From: Parapedobacter indicus
Lineage (GTDB): Bacteria; Bacteroidota; Bacteroidia; Sphingobacteriales; Sphingobacteriaceae
Length of the DNA: 64,000 bases
Assembly: GCF_900113765.1 (NCBI RefSeq)
Contig: NZ_FOQO01000002.1
Coordinates: 434,001-498,000, forward strand
Reading direction: 5' to 3'
Shown in pieces: positions 34,656 through 42,645 of the stretch (positions are counted from its first letter, which is position 1; every line of letters starts with the position of its first letter). A program made the position numbers and the translations under genes. The notes under the pieces were generated by a model. That model ran no database searches. It saw only the letters and a list, made by a program, of their open reading frames with translations, and was not told the DNA's origin.

Positions 34656-36098
34656 CTATTTGTTGTTTTGTTTATCGTTCTTTTCCGTTACATATGCGGT
34701 GCCATATGGAAACCTTTGGGGGCGCGATAGCAGTTTATTGGCTTCGTCGTCATCGGTGAATATTTCACGGCTTGCATCCCAATGGAGCCTGCGCCCGAGT
34801 GTCATTGCTGCATGCGCAATGAGGCAGGCAGACCCCGAGCGGTGCGCTATCTCCACGTGGCTGATCGGCTGCCTGTCCTCACGTATGCATTCCAACCAGT
34901 TTGTATGCTGTTCGGGGCTCTCGTATAGGCGGACCTCATTTTCGCCGATAACCGACTTCAGTAGGTTGCTATCGCTCGCCTTGAACGCTTCATTTTCGGC
35001 GCCGTCGGCTCCCGGATCAGTTGCCGTCACCCCTACATTGCCCCGGGATACGAAAATCCAACCTTCCGTACCTTCAAACCGGACACCGTTGGGATGGGCG
35101 CCGCTGATCTGCATGACGACGTTGCCCGGATACAGCATTTCCACTTCGAAATCACCGTGTACATTCCACAAGCCCGATGTTGGGAAACTTGCCCTGCCTT
35201 CTGCCTCCAGCGGGCCCGTGAGTTCGGTATCGAGTCCCCAGTGTGCAATATCGATGTGGTGGGATCCCCATCCGGTAATCATCCCGGCGCCAAACTGCTC
35301 GCAACGCAACCATCCCGGACGTTCGTAAATATCGGTTTGCGAATGTACGCGGTCCAACGTATAGGGCACATACGGTGTAGATCCGAGCCAACGGTCGTAG
35401 TCCAGGTTTTTGGGCACCGGCATTTCTATCGGATTGCCGCCCGCGGGGTCTCCTGGCAATCCGATGACGACGCGCTTGACCGTGCCGATGCGGCCGTTAC
35501 GTACCAATTCGCACGCCCGTTTGAATTGCGGCCAGGGATTTACGGAGCGCTGTTGACTACCCAATTGAAAAATAACACCTCTATTTGATACGACATCTGC
35601 CATCATACGGCCCTCTTTGATGGTCAGTGAAGTCGGTTTCTGCATATAAATATGCTTGCCAGCGATGGCAGCTTCCATCGCCGGCTGCGCGTGCCAATGG
35701 TCGGGCGTACTGATGACTACCGCGTCTACCGCTTTATCCCGTATCAGATCCCGGTAGTCGCCATAGGTCTTCACGTCAACGTGTGATGTTCCACCGTTTT
35801 TTTCAGCTTGCTGTTGTTCCAGCCAGTGCTTGCCTGCGGCTAGCCGGTTGCTGTCTACATCGGCTACTGCCACCACTCGGACATAATCATGTTTCAGAAT
35901 CTCTGGCAAGTCATGCGATTTGGCAATGCGTCCAAAGCCAATCTGGCCGATCTGGATGCGGTTACTCGGTGCATTTTTCCCAAATACCGATGCGGGTACA
36001 ATGGTAGGGAAGGCCGACGCAGCCGCTATCAAGGCCGCTCCCTCCGCTGCTTGTTTAATGAACGCCCGCCTATTCAATTGTTTTTGCTGCTTGTCCAT
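34656..36098 (-). CDS. Gfo/Idh/MocA family oxidoreductase with twin-arginine signal
   Basis: A 480-residue NAD(P)-dependent sugar oxidoreductase. The leader NRRAFIKQAAEGAALIAAA is a twin-arginine signal. The Rossmann core has IGQIGFGRIAKSHDLP and STPDHWHAQPAMEAA. The usual catalytic EKP reads MQKPTSLT here, a variant seen in one exported subfamily. The second half has GSQQRSVNPWPQFKRACELV and GWGSHHIDIAHWGL, where GSHHIDIA holds the likely active-site His. It is followed without gap by the lipoprotein oxidoreductase gene. Co-occurrence with ThuA and PmoA-like genes suggests periplasmic glycoside or keto-sugar metabolism (inference). Confidence 0.9.
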   Translation of the reverse strand: MDKQQKQLNRRAFIKQAAEGAALIAAASAFPTIVPASVFGKNAPSNRIQIGQIGFGRIAKSHDLPEILKHDYVRVVAVADVDSNRLAAGKHWLEQQQAEKNGGTSHVDVKTYGDYRDLIRDKAVDAVVISTPDHWHAQPAMEAAIAGKHIYMQKPTSLTIKEGRMMADVVSNRGVIFQLGSQQRSVNPWPQFKRACELVRNGRIGTVKRVVIGLPGDPAGGNPIEMPVPKNLDYDRWLGSTPYVPYTLDRVHSQTDIYERPGWLRCEQFGAGMITGWGSHHIDIAHWGLDTELTGPLEAEGRASFPTSGLWNVHGDFEVEMLYPGNVVMQISGAHPNGVRFEGTEGWIFVSRGNVGVTATDPGADGAENEAFKASDSNLLKSVIGENEVRLYESPEQHTNWLECIREDRQPISHVEIAHRSGSACLIAHAAMTLGRRLHWDASREIFTDDDEANKLLSRPQRFPYGTAYVTEKNDKQNNK

Positions 36099-36126
36099 GC
36101 CGATTAATTTGCTTCGATAACCCCGT

Positions 36127-36981
36127 TTAGCGTTTCCTCACTTCGTCGTCAGGGCTGGTGGCGTAGGCCTTGTCATAATCGCGTCCCTTAGCTCCCCGGA
36201 CCACCCACTCGATGCCCCCAAGAATATGCGTCCTGAACTCTTCGTCCATGTAGTCGCCCTTGTCATGTCCCAGTGACGTATACCACGACCGGCCGCCATC
36301 GAATTCATGGCACCATACCGAAGGAAATACATCGCCGAAGGTGTCCAAGCGACGTTCATCTTCTCCCTGCAAGGTGGTTGCATCGTTAACGGCTACTACG
36401 TGTAGGTTGACACTTAGCTGTTTGAGGTAATAAAACTCATCCCCTTTTACGCGGACCCACCTCCGTGGCAGGTGTTTTACCGATGGGTGGTCGGCATCGA
36501 GAATGTTCACGGCAAATGGCTGGAATTTGTCATGCCAATAGAACGTTGCACCTAAGAGTTGCTTAAACCAGGTCCATTTGCGTTCCGTACCTGAGGCAGA
36601 ATGGATGCCAACGAATCCTCCTCCCGCCTGGATATAACGCATCAGTGCTACCCGCTGGGCATCGGTATCAAACACATCATTATTGGTATTCGAAAACACC
36701 AAGGCATCGTACTGTTGCAGGTTTTCATCTGTAAACACTTGCGGATCATCGGTCGCATCCACGGAAAATCCATGCTGTTTGCCTAATTCCTTAAATGCGA
36801 AGATCGAGTTTTCGATGTTGTCGTGCACAAATCCCACCCCGTTCTTGGTATAAATGAGTATCCTGACCTTCTTCCAATCTACCGGCTGCGCTAATGCCGC
36901 CTGGGCAAACGAAAACAACAACCAAACCGCCAGCCCCGGCGGTATCCATCGCGAAAAAAAGCTGTAAATCATGGTTTTCAT
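36127..36981 (-). CDS. ThuA-like domain protein
   Basis: A 284-residue protein with an N-terminal signal/membrane segment ending near ALAQ (about 32), then a ThuA-like class I glutamine-amidotransferase fold. Typical elements are ILIYTKNGVGFVHDNIE, VFSNTNNDVF, AGGGFVGIHSAS and SVWCHEFDGGRSWYTSLGH. ThuA proteins accompany oxidoreductases of trehalose and other sugar use; biochemical activity is poorly known. It lies in the middle of the PmoA-ThuA-Gfo/Idh operon with short gaps (20 and 28 bases). Confidence 0.88.
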   Translation of the reverse strand: MKTMIYSFFSRWIPPGLAVWLLFSFAQAALAQPVDWKKVRILIYTKNGVGFVHDNIENSIFAFKELGKQHGFSVDATDDPQVFTDENLQQYDALVFSNTNNDVFDTDAQRVALMRYIQAGGGFVGIHSASGTERKWTWFKQLLGATFYWHDKFQPFAVNILDADHPSVKHLPRRWVRVKGDEFYYLKQLSVNLHVVAVNDATTLQGEDERRLDTFGDVFPSVWCHEFDGGRSWYTSLGHDKGDYMDEEFRTHILGGIEWVVRGAKGRDYDKAYATSPDDEVRKR

Positions 36982-37001
36982 CGCTATTTCTCAACTGTAT
37001 G

Positions 37002-37976
37002 TTATCGCTTGGAAAAGGACTTCCACATCTGCTCGGCCTCATCAGCAGAAAGTGTATCGTCAAAGATTATCAGCCGGTAACGTAAGGTGTAGGTGTTTCC
37101 TGCCTGCAACGTCCAATCTTTGTTTTTGGTTGGGGAAAAATTGAAGAATTGATCGCCCCTCCCCCCATTAGCATCTTCGGGCCACACCCGCACCGGTTCT
37201 GGAAAATTATAATTATCGGGGTGTGAAAGGAAGAGGATCCCTCCTTCACCGTTCCCCAGTTTGCCGGAAACCAGGGCCCATCGTTCCAACGATCCGTCGG
37301 CGTCGTTCCGTGTCTTCCCGCTGGATGTTAGCACACGACTGTTGGTATTTGTCCACTCCGGTGTCGCCCTGAATCCCAACCCACCGTAGCGGTATTCCTT
37401 CAAAATAACATCGGCTTCGGTGATCGGCTGCAGCGTAGAATAAAGGTCGCATTGATATCGATTGGCATCCAGTTGGGAAACGGCAACCCGCAGGTGTTCT
37501 CGCATGATGACCGTTTCGGCTCCATCGTTAAAAACGACGTGATCATGTACGGTCTCAAATCCGGCTTTTTCCGCGTCACCGAATGTATCTTCGAAACCCA
37601 CAAAACGTACCGTCCCTTTTTTGTCGCCGATATTCCAGAGATCATATAGTTGCCCCTGGTATTCGACGTGTGTCCAAGGATTCCACAGGCCGTAATGATG
37701 GTAATGATCTTTGGGTTGAATGGAGGTAAGCACCTTCCCAGACAAGGTATACAAGGGATGGATATAGCCGGATCGGCTGTATGCTTTATCGACTCCAGTA
37801 GGGGGTTGTTTCACGGTATACCGATAGGTAAGCAGTGATTTGCCTTCCGGGGTTTTCAACACCAATTCATCGGGTCCTTTCTCTGCTGCATAGGACTTGC
37901 GTTGCCGGCTCTCCTGGCCAACGGTATGGCCAATTCCCAAACCTAACACAAGACACATCACCCATATCTTTGACAT
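37002..37976 (-). CDS. PmoA-like (DUF6807) secreted protein
   Basis: A 324-residue protein of the PmoA-like family, named from a weak link to methane oxygenase and not expected to oxidise methane. I chose ATG 37976 because it begins a signal peptide (MSKIWVMCLVLGLGIGHTVG) and lies 30 bases past a -7-like box; the frame extends upstream to 38057 without such features. Family-like patterns are SGYIHPLYT, PKDHYHHYGLWNPWTHV and RYGGLGFRA. It is the first gene of an operon with ThuA and two oxidoreductases. Confidence 0.85.
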   Translation of the reverse strand: MSKIWVMCLVLGLGIGHTVGQESRQRKSYAAEKGPDELVLKTPEGKSLLTYRYTVKQPPTGVDKAYSRSGYIHPLYTLSGKVLTSIQPKDHYHHYGLWNPWTHVEYQGQLYDLWNIGDKKGTVRFVGFEDTFGDAEKAGFETVHDHVVFNDGAETVIMREHLRVAVSQLDANRYQCDLYSTLQPITEADVILKEYRYGGLGFRATPEWTNTNSRVLTSSGKTRNDADGSLERWALVSGKLGNGEGGILFLSHPDNYNFPEPVRVWPEDANGGRGDQFFNFSPTKNKDWTLQAGNTYTLRYRLIIFDDTLSADEAEQMWKSFSKR

Positions 37977-38006
37977 ATAATTAGCGCTTGGTTTATATTC
38001 CAGCAC

Positions 38007-38014
38007 TAAAGTTA
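38007..38014 (-). promoter_or_regulatory. Candidate -7 box TAACTTTA for the PmoA-ThuA operon
   Basis: One mismatch to TAnnTTTG, 30 bases before ATG 37976. It supports the internal start and lies in the 188-base gap, which otherwise shows nothing recognisable. Confidence 0.3.
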
Positions 38015-38164
38015 TTAAAAAGCACGTGATTAGCGAATATTTACTAAAAGAAGTCACCGTGAATTCGCCAAATTAGCGTCTAAGGGGCTATTCAACCGTT
38101 ATACTATAAATCGGAAATCATCCCTCCTTTCCAGATGGATGAGATGTTGCCTCCCAATGGGATA

Positions 38165-39646
38165 TCAGGGGACGACTACATAATTCCTAAACTCAGTTTC
38201 CGGCGTAGCCGAAAGATCGATGAGGTATCCGTTGATAACGGCGTAAGCGGGCACCTCTCCCCGGGCAAGAAAAAAGTTAGCCTCCTGCCCGAGATGCGGA
38301 CTGGCTGCCAGGGGTTGCCGCTGATGGAACACGACCAAAGGCAATGTGTGATGCCGATCATCGGGCATGTGCGTCACCTGAATCGCAAAATACCCCTGCT
38401 GCAGCAATTCCATGGCTTGCTCCAAGGAAACATCCGCAACACTGCCAAACGGCTGCGGATAGATTTTACCGGGCATGAAATGATAACCGGTTGCGTCCAA
38501 CTCGTCGTACCCAAAATTTTCTTTCAAATCACCGATATCCGTGATGCGTGAACGAACGTAATAATGGCTTCCCACAGTCTGTTCGTCGCGGTTGATGGCA
38601 ATATCGATGGTATAACTCCTGGAATCACGCGAGGCGCCGACATGACGTAGCAATACGTCCGAGAGTTTGGAATCACTGAATGGTATGGTTTCGTATTCGG
38701 CGATGCTATATTGGTCGTAACTATCCTGTGCAATTTCAATCAACGAATTAAGAATGACCATAAAATTGAGCTTCCGGATGAATTGCTTTTCGGGATCTCC
38801 CTTATAGCCACCTGACTCGATCAGCACCGTGCTTGTTCCCCAGTGCTGAAAATTATCTCCGAAAGAGCGGGGCGAGTAGGTGTCGTCATACTTGGCCACG
38901 CCATTCGGCACATATCCTTGCAGCAGGCGGTTTATACCCGCCGCAATTTTCATGGCATTGCCCCGTACCTCATTGACTTCACGTTCTTCGTTGTAAGCTG
39001 GTGCCAGCAATGCGATGGTTACCGGAATGGGCGTTCCGGGCACGTTGTAATAAATATTCATGTCGTGCAGATTAAACCCATAATCGGGCTGCACCGCCTT
39101 GGCAGCTTGGATAAGCAGTTGTCCTTCCACCGTTACACCCGCCCGTGCATCTCGGTTCAGGTCTACGTCCATGGCGTTGCGGCGTGTGTACACATCGGCA
39201 CCGTCCGGGTTGAGCATCGGTATGAAATACAGGCTTGTCTGTGTGCTCAGCAGGTTCCGTATGCTATCCATGCCATCGCCCTGACCTTCTAGAAAATTAA
39301 AAATATCCATCAATGCCATCGTCGCCGTGGGCTCGTTGCCATGCATTTGCGACCATAGCATCACTTTTTTCGGTCCCTGCCCATACTTCAACTGATAAAT
39401 AGGCTGTTTAAGTACCGAGATTCCCAATTGGGTCACCTCAAAGATACCTGCCCCTTTGCGTTTGCTGATGAGCGGTTCGATATCCGCATGTTTGAAGCGC
39501 CTGTGAACGATGGAGGGCTCCCGGTACGTTTCGAACGCATTACTCAAGCGGGCCGTATCGGGCACGTAGGTGATGCGGCTTTGCCCGTTGCCTTGGCAAG
39601 CAGTGGATACTAAGATTATCACAAACAAATAAACTAGCCGTTTCAT
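38165..39646 (-). CDS. M14 family zinc carboxypeptidase, lipoprotein
   Basis: A 493-residue exported peptidase. Lipobox LVSTAC at about residues 12-17. Zinc ligands His102 and Glu105 (SQMHGNEPT) and a third His in GFNLHDMNIYY; the general-base Glu is probably in VLIESGGYKGDP; LNPDGADVYTRRNAMDVDLNRD is the usual substrate-binding stretch. A C-terminal domain of about 180 residues follows with no clear assignment. It overlaps the S66 gene by 4 bases; both act on peptides, possibly murein-derived (inference). Confidence 0.88.
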   Translation of the reverse strand: MKRLVYLFVIILVSTACQGNGQSRITYVPDTARLSNAFETYREPSIVHRRFKHADIEPLISKRKGAGIFEVTQLGISVLKQPIYQLKYGQGPKKVMLWSQMHGNEPTATMALMDIFNFLEGQGDGMDSIRNLLSTQTSLYFIPMLNPDGADVYTRRNAMDVDLNRDARAGVTVEGQLLIQAAKAVQPDYGFNLHDMNIYYNVPGTPIPVTIALLAPAYNEEREVNEVRGNAMKIAAGINRLLQGYVPNGVAKYDDTYSPRSFGDNFQHWGTSTVLIESGGYKGDPEKQFIRKLNFMVILNSLIEIAQDSYDQYSIAEYETIPFSDSKLSDVLLRHVGASRDSRSYTIDIAINRDEQTVGSHYYVRSRITDIGDLKENFGYDELDATGYHFMPGKIYPQPFGSVADVSLEQAMELLQQGYFAIQVTHMPDDRHHTLPLVVFHQRQPLAASPHLGQEANFFLARGEVPAYAVINGYLIDLSATPETEFRNYVVVP

Positions 39647-40662
39647 GTCGTTTTAAAAATAGGTTCCACTATATGGATGCTGCCCTGTGTCGCATCGATA
39701 CGCACTCTGGCCCCTATGGGCAGGATAAACTGTTCATCGATGTGACCAATCCGTGCCCCTTGAAATGCAGGTATCCCCAACGGCCTGATGTAATCGTACA
39801 ATATCTGTTCCACCGTTAGCGAGTTTGCCGGGTTTTTGGATCGGCAGTCTGTACACTGGCCGAAAACAAAGCCTTTGATTTTGCGCAGGGCGCCCGTTAG
39901 CGCTAGCTGGCTGAACATCCGATCGATCCGATAGGGCTCTTCGCCTATTTCTTCCAAAAACAGAATACCGTCTTCAAAATCAGGAAAATAGGCAGACCCC
40001 GCAATACCCGTTAAAACCGTGAGGTTTCCCCCAAAGAGTCGACCTTCGGCCGTGCCCCCGGTTATTGTGTTGGGTTTCCGATCGGCAGTATACATAGGTA
40101 ACTTCCCATCAAAAAACAACTGCTCGAATTGCCGGATGACCATGGGTGTCCAGTGACTGTTTGCCACGGCACCGTGAAAGGTGATCAATCCGGTTTGCGT
40201 ATAGATGGCTTGATGAAAAGCCGTAATATCGCTGTATCCCAAAAAAATCTTTGGGTTCCGGGCGATCAGTTGGTAGTCCAGGCGATCGAGCACTCGGGCG
40301 GCTCCTGATCCACCACGCAGGCATACGATGGCCTTTATATCGGGGTCGGCAAACATACGTTCAATATCCGCGATCCGTTCTGCATCTGTTCCCGCCAAAT
40401 ATCCGTATCTTTTCCCAACGTTTGCTCCCCATTTGACACGGAGGCCCAATGTTGCAAAATTTTCATCGGCAAGAGCATATCCGCGGTCATCTACTAACGG
40501 CGACGATGGCGTGATTATCCCTACCGTGTCTCCTCTACGGATGAGGGGAGGATAAATATTCGGGTGTTGGCGAGCGACGACGCGACCTGATTTCATTGTC
40601 GTCGACAGGGGCAAAGCCACCATCCCCAACCCAATGGCCTTGATGAACGTCCGTTTATCCAT
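39643..40662 (-). CDS. LD-carboxypeptidase (S66 family)
   Basis: A 339-residue serine peptidase of the LdcA family, which removes the terminal D-Ala from murein tetrapeptides. The nucleophile Ser is in FLGYSDITAFH; the triad Glu is in ILFLEEIGEEPYRIDRMF and the His in ARIGHIDEQF. The N-terminus has an export-type leader (IKAIGLGMVALPLSTT) preceded by KR, so it may be periplasmic rather than cytosolic as in E. coli. The stop overlaps the M14 gene start (ATGA-type) and a 12-base gap separates it from pyrC. Confidence 0.9.
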   Translation of the reverse strand: MDKRTFIKAIGLGMVALPLSTTMKSGRVVARQHPNIYPPLIRRGDTVGIITPSSPLVDDRGYALADENFATLGLRVKWGANVGKRYGYLAGTDAERIADIERMFADPDIKAIVCLRGGSGAARVLDRLDYQLIARNPKIFLGYSDITAFHQAIYTQTGLITFHGAVANSHWTPMVIRQFEQLFFDGKLPMYTADRKPNTITGGTAEGRLFGGNLTVLTGIAGSAYFPDFEDGILFLEEIGEEPYRIDRMFSQLALTGALRKIKGFVFGQCTDCRSKNPANSLTVEQILYDYIRPLGIPAFQGARIGHIDEQFILPIGARVRIDATQGSIHIVEPIFKTT

Positions 40663-40674
40663 TTTTGAACTATA

Positions 40675-42009
40675 TTATCGATTAAACCTCAGTCGCTGGG
40701 CATTCCCATCTTCCACAATCCTACCGTCGGTATATACCAGATTGCCCGACACATACGTATGCATAATCGTCGATGTGAACGTATGCCCCTCAAAAGGCGA
40801 CCAACCGCACTTAGATAAAATGTTGTGTTTCGCTACCGTATAAGGTCTGTTTAGGTCAACCAACACGAGGTCTGCCCAATAACCTTCGCGGATAAATCCA
40901 CGCCGGTCCAGTTGGAAACAAATGGCCGTATTGTGCGCCGTCTTTTGAACTAACTGCTCAAGAGTAAGCTTTCCTGCCCGATGCATATCCAACAATGCTT
41001 GCAACGCATGCTGTACCAATGGCCCGCCGGATGGTGCTTGTAAATAAGGTTGCCTTTTTTCCGCTAAGGTGTGGGGAGCATGATCCGTTGCGATGACGTC
41101 GATTCGTCCATCAAGCACCGCATGGAGTATCCCTTCACGGTCTTCACTTGTTTTCACAGCAGGGTTCCACTTGATAAAATTGCCCTTCGCTGCATAGTCT
41201 GCATCACTGAACCACAGGTGATGAATGCATGCTTCCGCGGTGATGCGTTTGCCTGTCAGCGGGGTGTCCCGCTCAAATAAGTCGGCCTCCCTTGCCGTCG
41301 AAATGTGGAGAACGTGCAGGCGTGAGCCGTGTTTTTTAGCCAGTGCAACGGCCCGCGAAGACGAGATGTAACACGCCTCTGCCGAACGGATCAACGGATG
41401 CATTTCCGTAGTCAAGGCATCACCATACGTGTCCTTATACCGGGATAAATTCTGCCGGATCGTTGCTTCATCCTCACAATGCGTGGCAATCAACATCGGT
41501 GAGTTGGAAAATATTCCTTCCAACGTGCGTTCGTCATCTACCAGCATGTTGCCGGTAGAAGACCCCATAAACACCTTAACACCACATACATCTCGGGGAT
41601 CGGTCCGCAACACCTCATCCAGGTTATCATTGGCAGCTCCCATATAAAACGAATAATTGGCCAGCGACTGTTTGGCGGCAATCTCGTATTTATCCTGCAA
41701 AAGCTGTTGCGTAAGCGCATTCGGAACGGTATTGGGCATTTCCATAAAGGAAGTGGTACCACCGGCTACCGCAGCGCGGCTTTCGTGCCAGATATCGGCT
41801 TTGTAAGTCAGACCCGGTTCACGGAAATGCACCTGATCATCAATCAAGCCGGGGAATGCATGCAAGCCTTCCGCATTCACCTCGGTATCAGCCGAAGCCG
41901 AAATTTCGGGAGCTATCTTTTCAATACGGCCATTGGAAATCAATATATCAGCAGTGATTGTCTGCCCTTCATTGACAAGGGTAGCTGCTTTAATAAGGGT
42001 TGTCGCCAT
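40675..42009 (-). CDS. pyrC: Dihydroorotase-family amidohydrolase
   Basis: A 444-residue amidohydrolase that interconverts carbamoyl-aspartate and dihydroorotate in pyrimidine synthesis. Family motifs: FREPGLTYKADIW, the metal-bridging Lys in GVKVFMGSSTGNM, THCEDE, LHVLHIST and VIATDHAPHT. The first metal motif reads DDQVHFRE, with Gln59 in place of the usual first His of HxH; as I recall, this is common in Bacteroidota members. I chose ATG 42009: the TTG at 42027 overlaps a perfect -7 box. Allantoinase-like use is a less likely alternative. Confidence 0.9.
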   Translation of the reverse strand: MATTLIKAATLVNEGQTITADILISNGRIEKIAPEISASADTEVNAEGLHAFPGLIDDQVHFREPGLTYKADIWHESRAAVAGGTTSFMEMPNTVPNALTQQLLQDKYEIAAKQSLANYSFYMGAANDNLDEVLRTDPRDVCGVKVFMGSSTGNMLVDDERTLEGIFSNSPMLIATHCEDEATIRQNLSRYKDTYGDALTTEMHPLIRSAEACYISSSRAVALAKKHGSRLHVLHISTAREADLFERDTPLTGKRITAEACIHHLWFSDADYAAKGNFIKWNPAVKTSEDREGILHAVLDGRIDVIATDHAPHTLAEKRQPYLQAPSGGPLVQHALQALLDMHRAGKLTLEQLVQKTAHNTAICFQLDRRGFIREGYWADLVLVDLNRPYTVAKHNILSKCGWSPFEGHTFTSTIMHTYVSGNLVYTDGRIVEDGNAQRLRFNR

Positions 42010-42024
42010 GCGTTTGCTTTTCAG

Positions 42025-42032
42025 CAAAGATA
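42025..42032 (-). promoter_or_regulatory. Candidate -7 box TATCTTTG for pyrC
   Basis: A perfect TAnnTTTG on the minus strand, 15 bases before ATG 42009. A TTG 23 bases upstream could be the -33 element. It may also serve the two peptidase genes downstream. Confidence 0.45.
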
Positions 42033-42110
42033 CATAAATACAACCAAGACCCGGGCAACCCTATTTTATTCAGATGCACAGCCGATTCCCGTCGACCTAT
42101 TTATCTCCTA

Positions 42111-42569
42111 TCACAAAGGAAGATTTGCCATGAACTGCACATTGAGTGCTCCGATATCCAAGCCTACCAGGAACGATGGCATCGTCGGCGCAAATACCCA
42201 AGCACGATTGTGCCGGTACACATACCCCCTTCTATAAGGATCATAATACGTGCGGTATTTGGGGAAGTAAACGTATTCCGTATGGTGGTGAAACCGCTTT
42301 CCATAGTACCAGTTGTCGTGATCGCGGTAGCGGAGTCCTTTGCCTTTGGCGTATCTTTTATATGCTCGATCGCGCTCCTCATAGTACCTGTGATACGGAC
42401 GATCGTGCTTTGCATAGTTGTGAAAAGCCTTTTCACGTTTTTTATGGTACTTTACATGCTCTTTTCTTTCCTTACTCCAATGCCCTTTACCCCGCTTTTG
42501 GGCACTGGCGTCAAACGTGAAACCAACTATAAATACAAGGGCGGCAATACAAATCAATAACTTCTTCAT
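42111..42569 (-). CDS. Small secreted His/Tyr/Arg-rich protein
   Basis: I do not recognise a named family. The 152-residue product has a clear signal peptide ending near DASAQ (about 23), followed by a strongly basic, aromatic middle rich in Lys, Arg, His and Tyr (for example KRFHHHTEYVYFPKYRTYYD). It ends in a hydrophobic tail (PTMPSFLVGLDIGALNVQFM). The His cluster could bind metal, and the aromatic basic part could coat an envelope polymer (inference). It is monocistronic between pyrC and mutS. Confidence 0.7.
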   Translation of the reverse strand: MKKLLICIAALVFIVGFTFDASAQKRGKGHWSKERKEHVKYHKKREKAFHNYAKHDRPYHRYYEERDRAYKRYAKGKGLRYRDHDNWYYGKRFHHHTEYVYFPKYRTYYDPYRRGYVYRHNRAWVFAPTMPSFLVGLDIGALNVQFMANLPL

Positions 42570-42645
42570 AGCATTAATCTTCTACGTACAACATACGATT
42601 TAACTCCTATCGGTAGGACAGCAGAAGTTATGCCAAGGTTTAACA

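Noticed and set aside
37002-37976. Methane monooxygenase subunit
   Set aside because: The PmoA name comes from distant naming history; the protein is secreted, soluble and lies in a sugar operon without other pmo genes.
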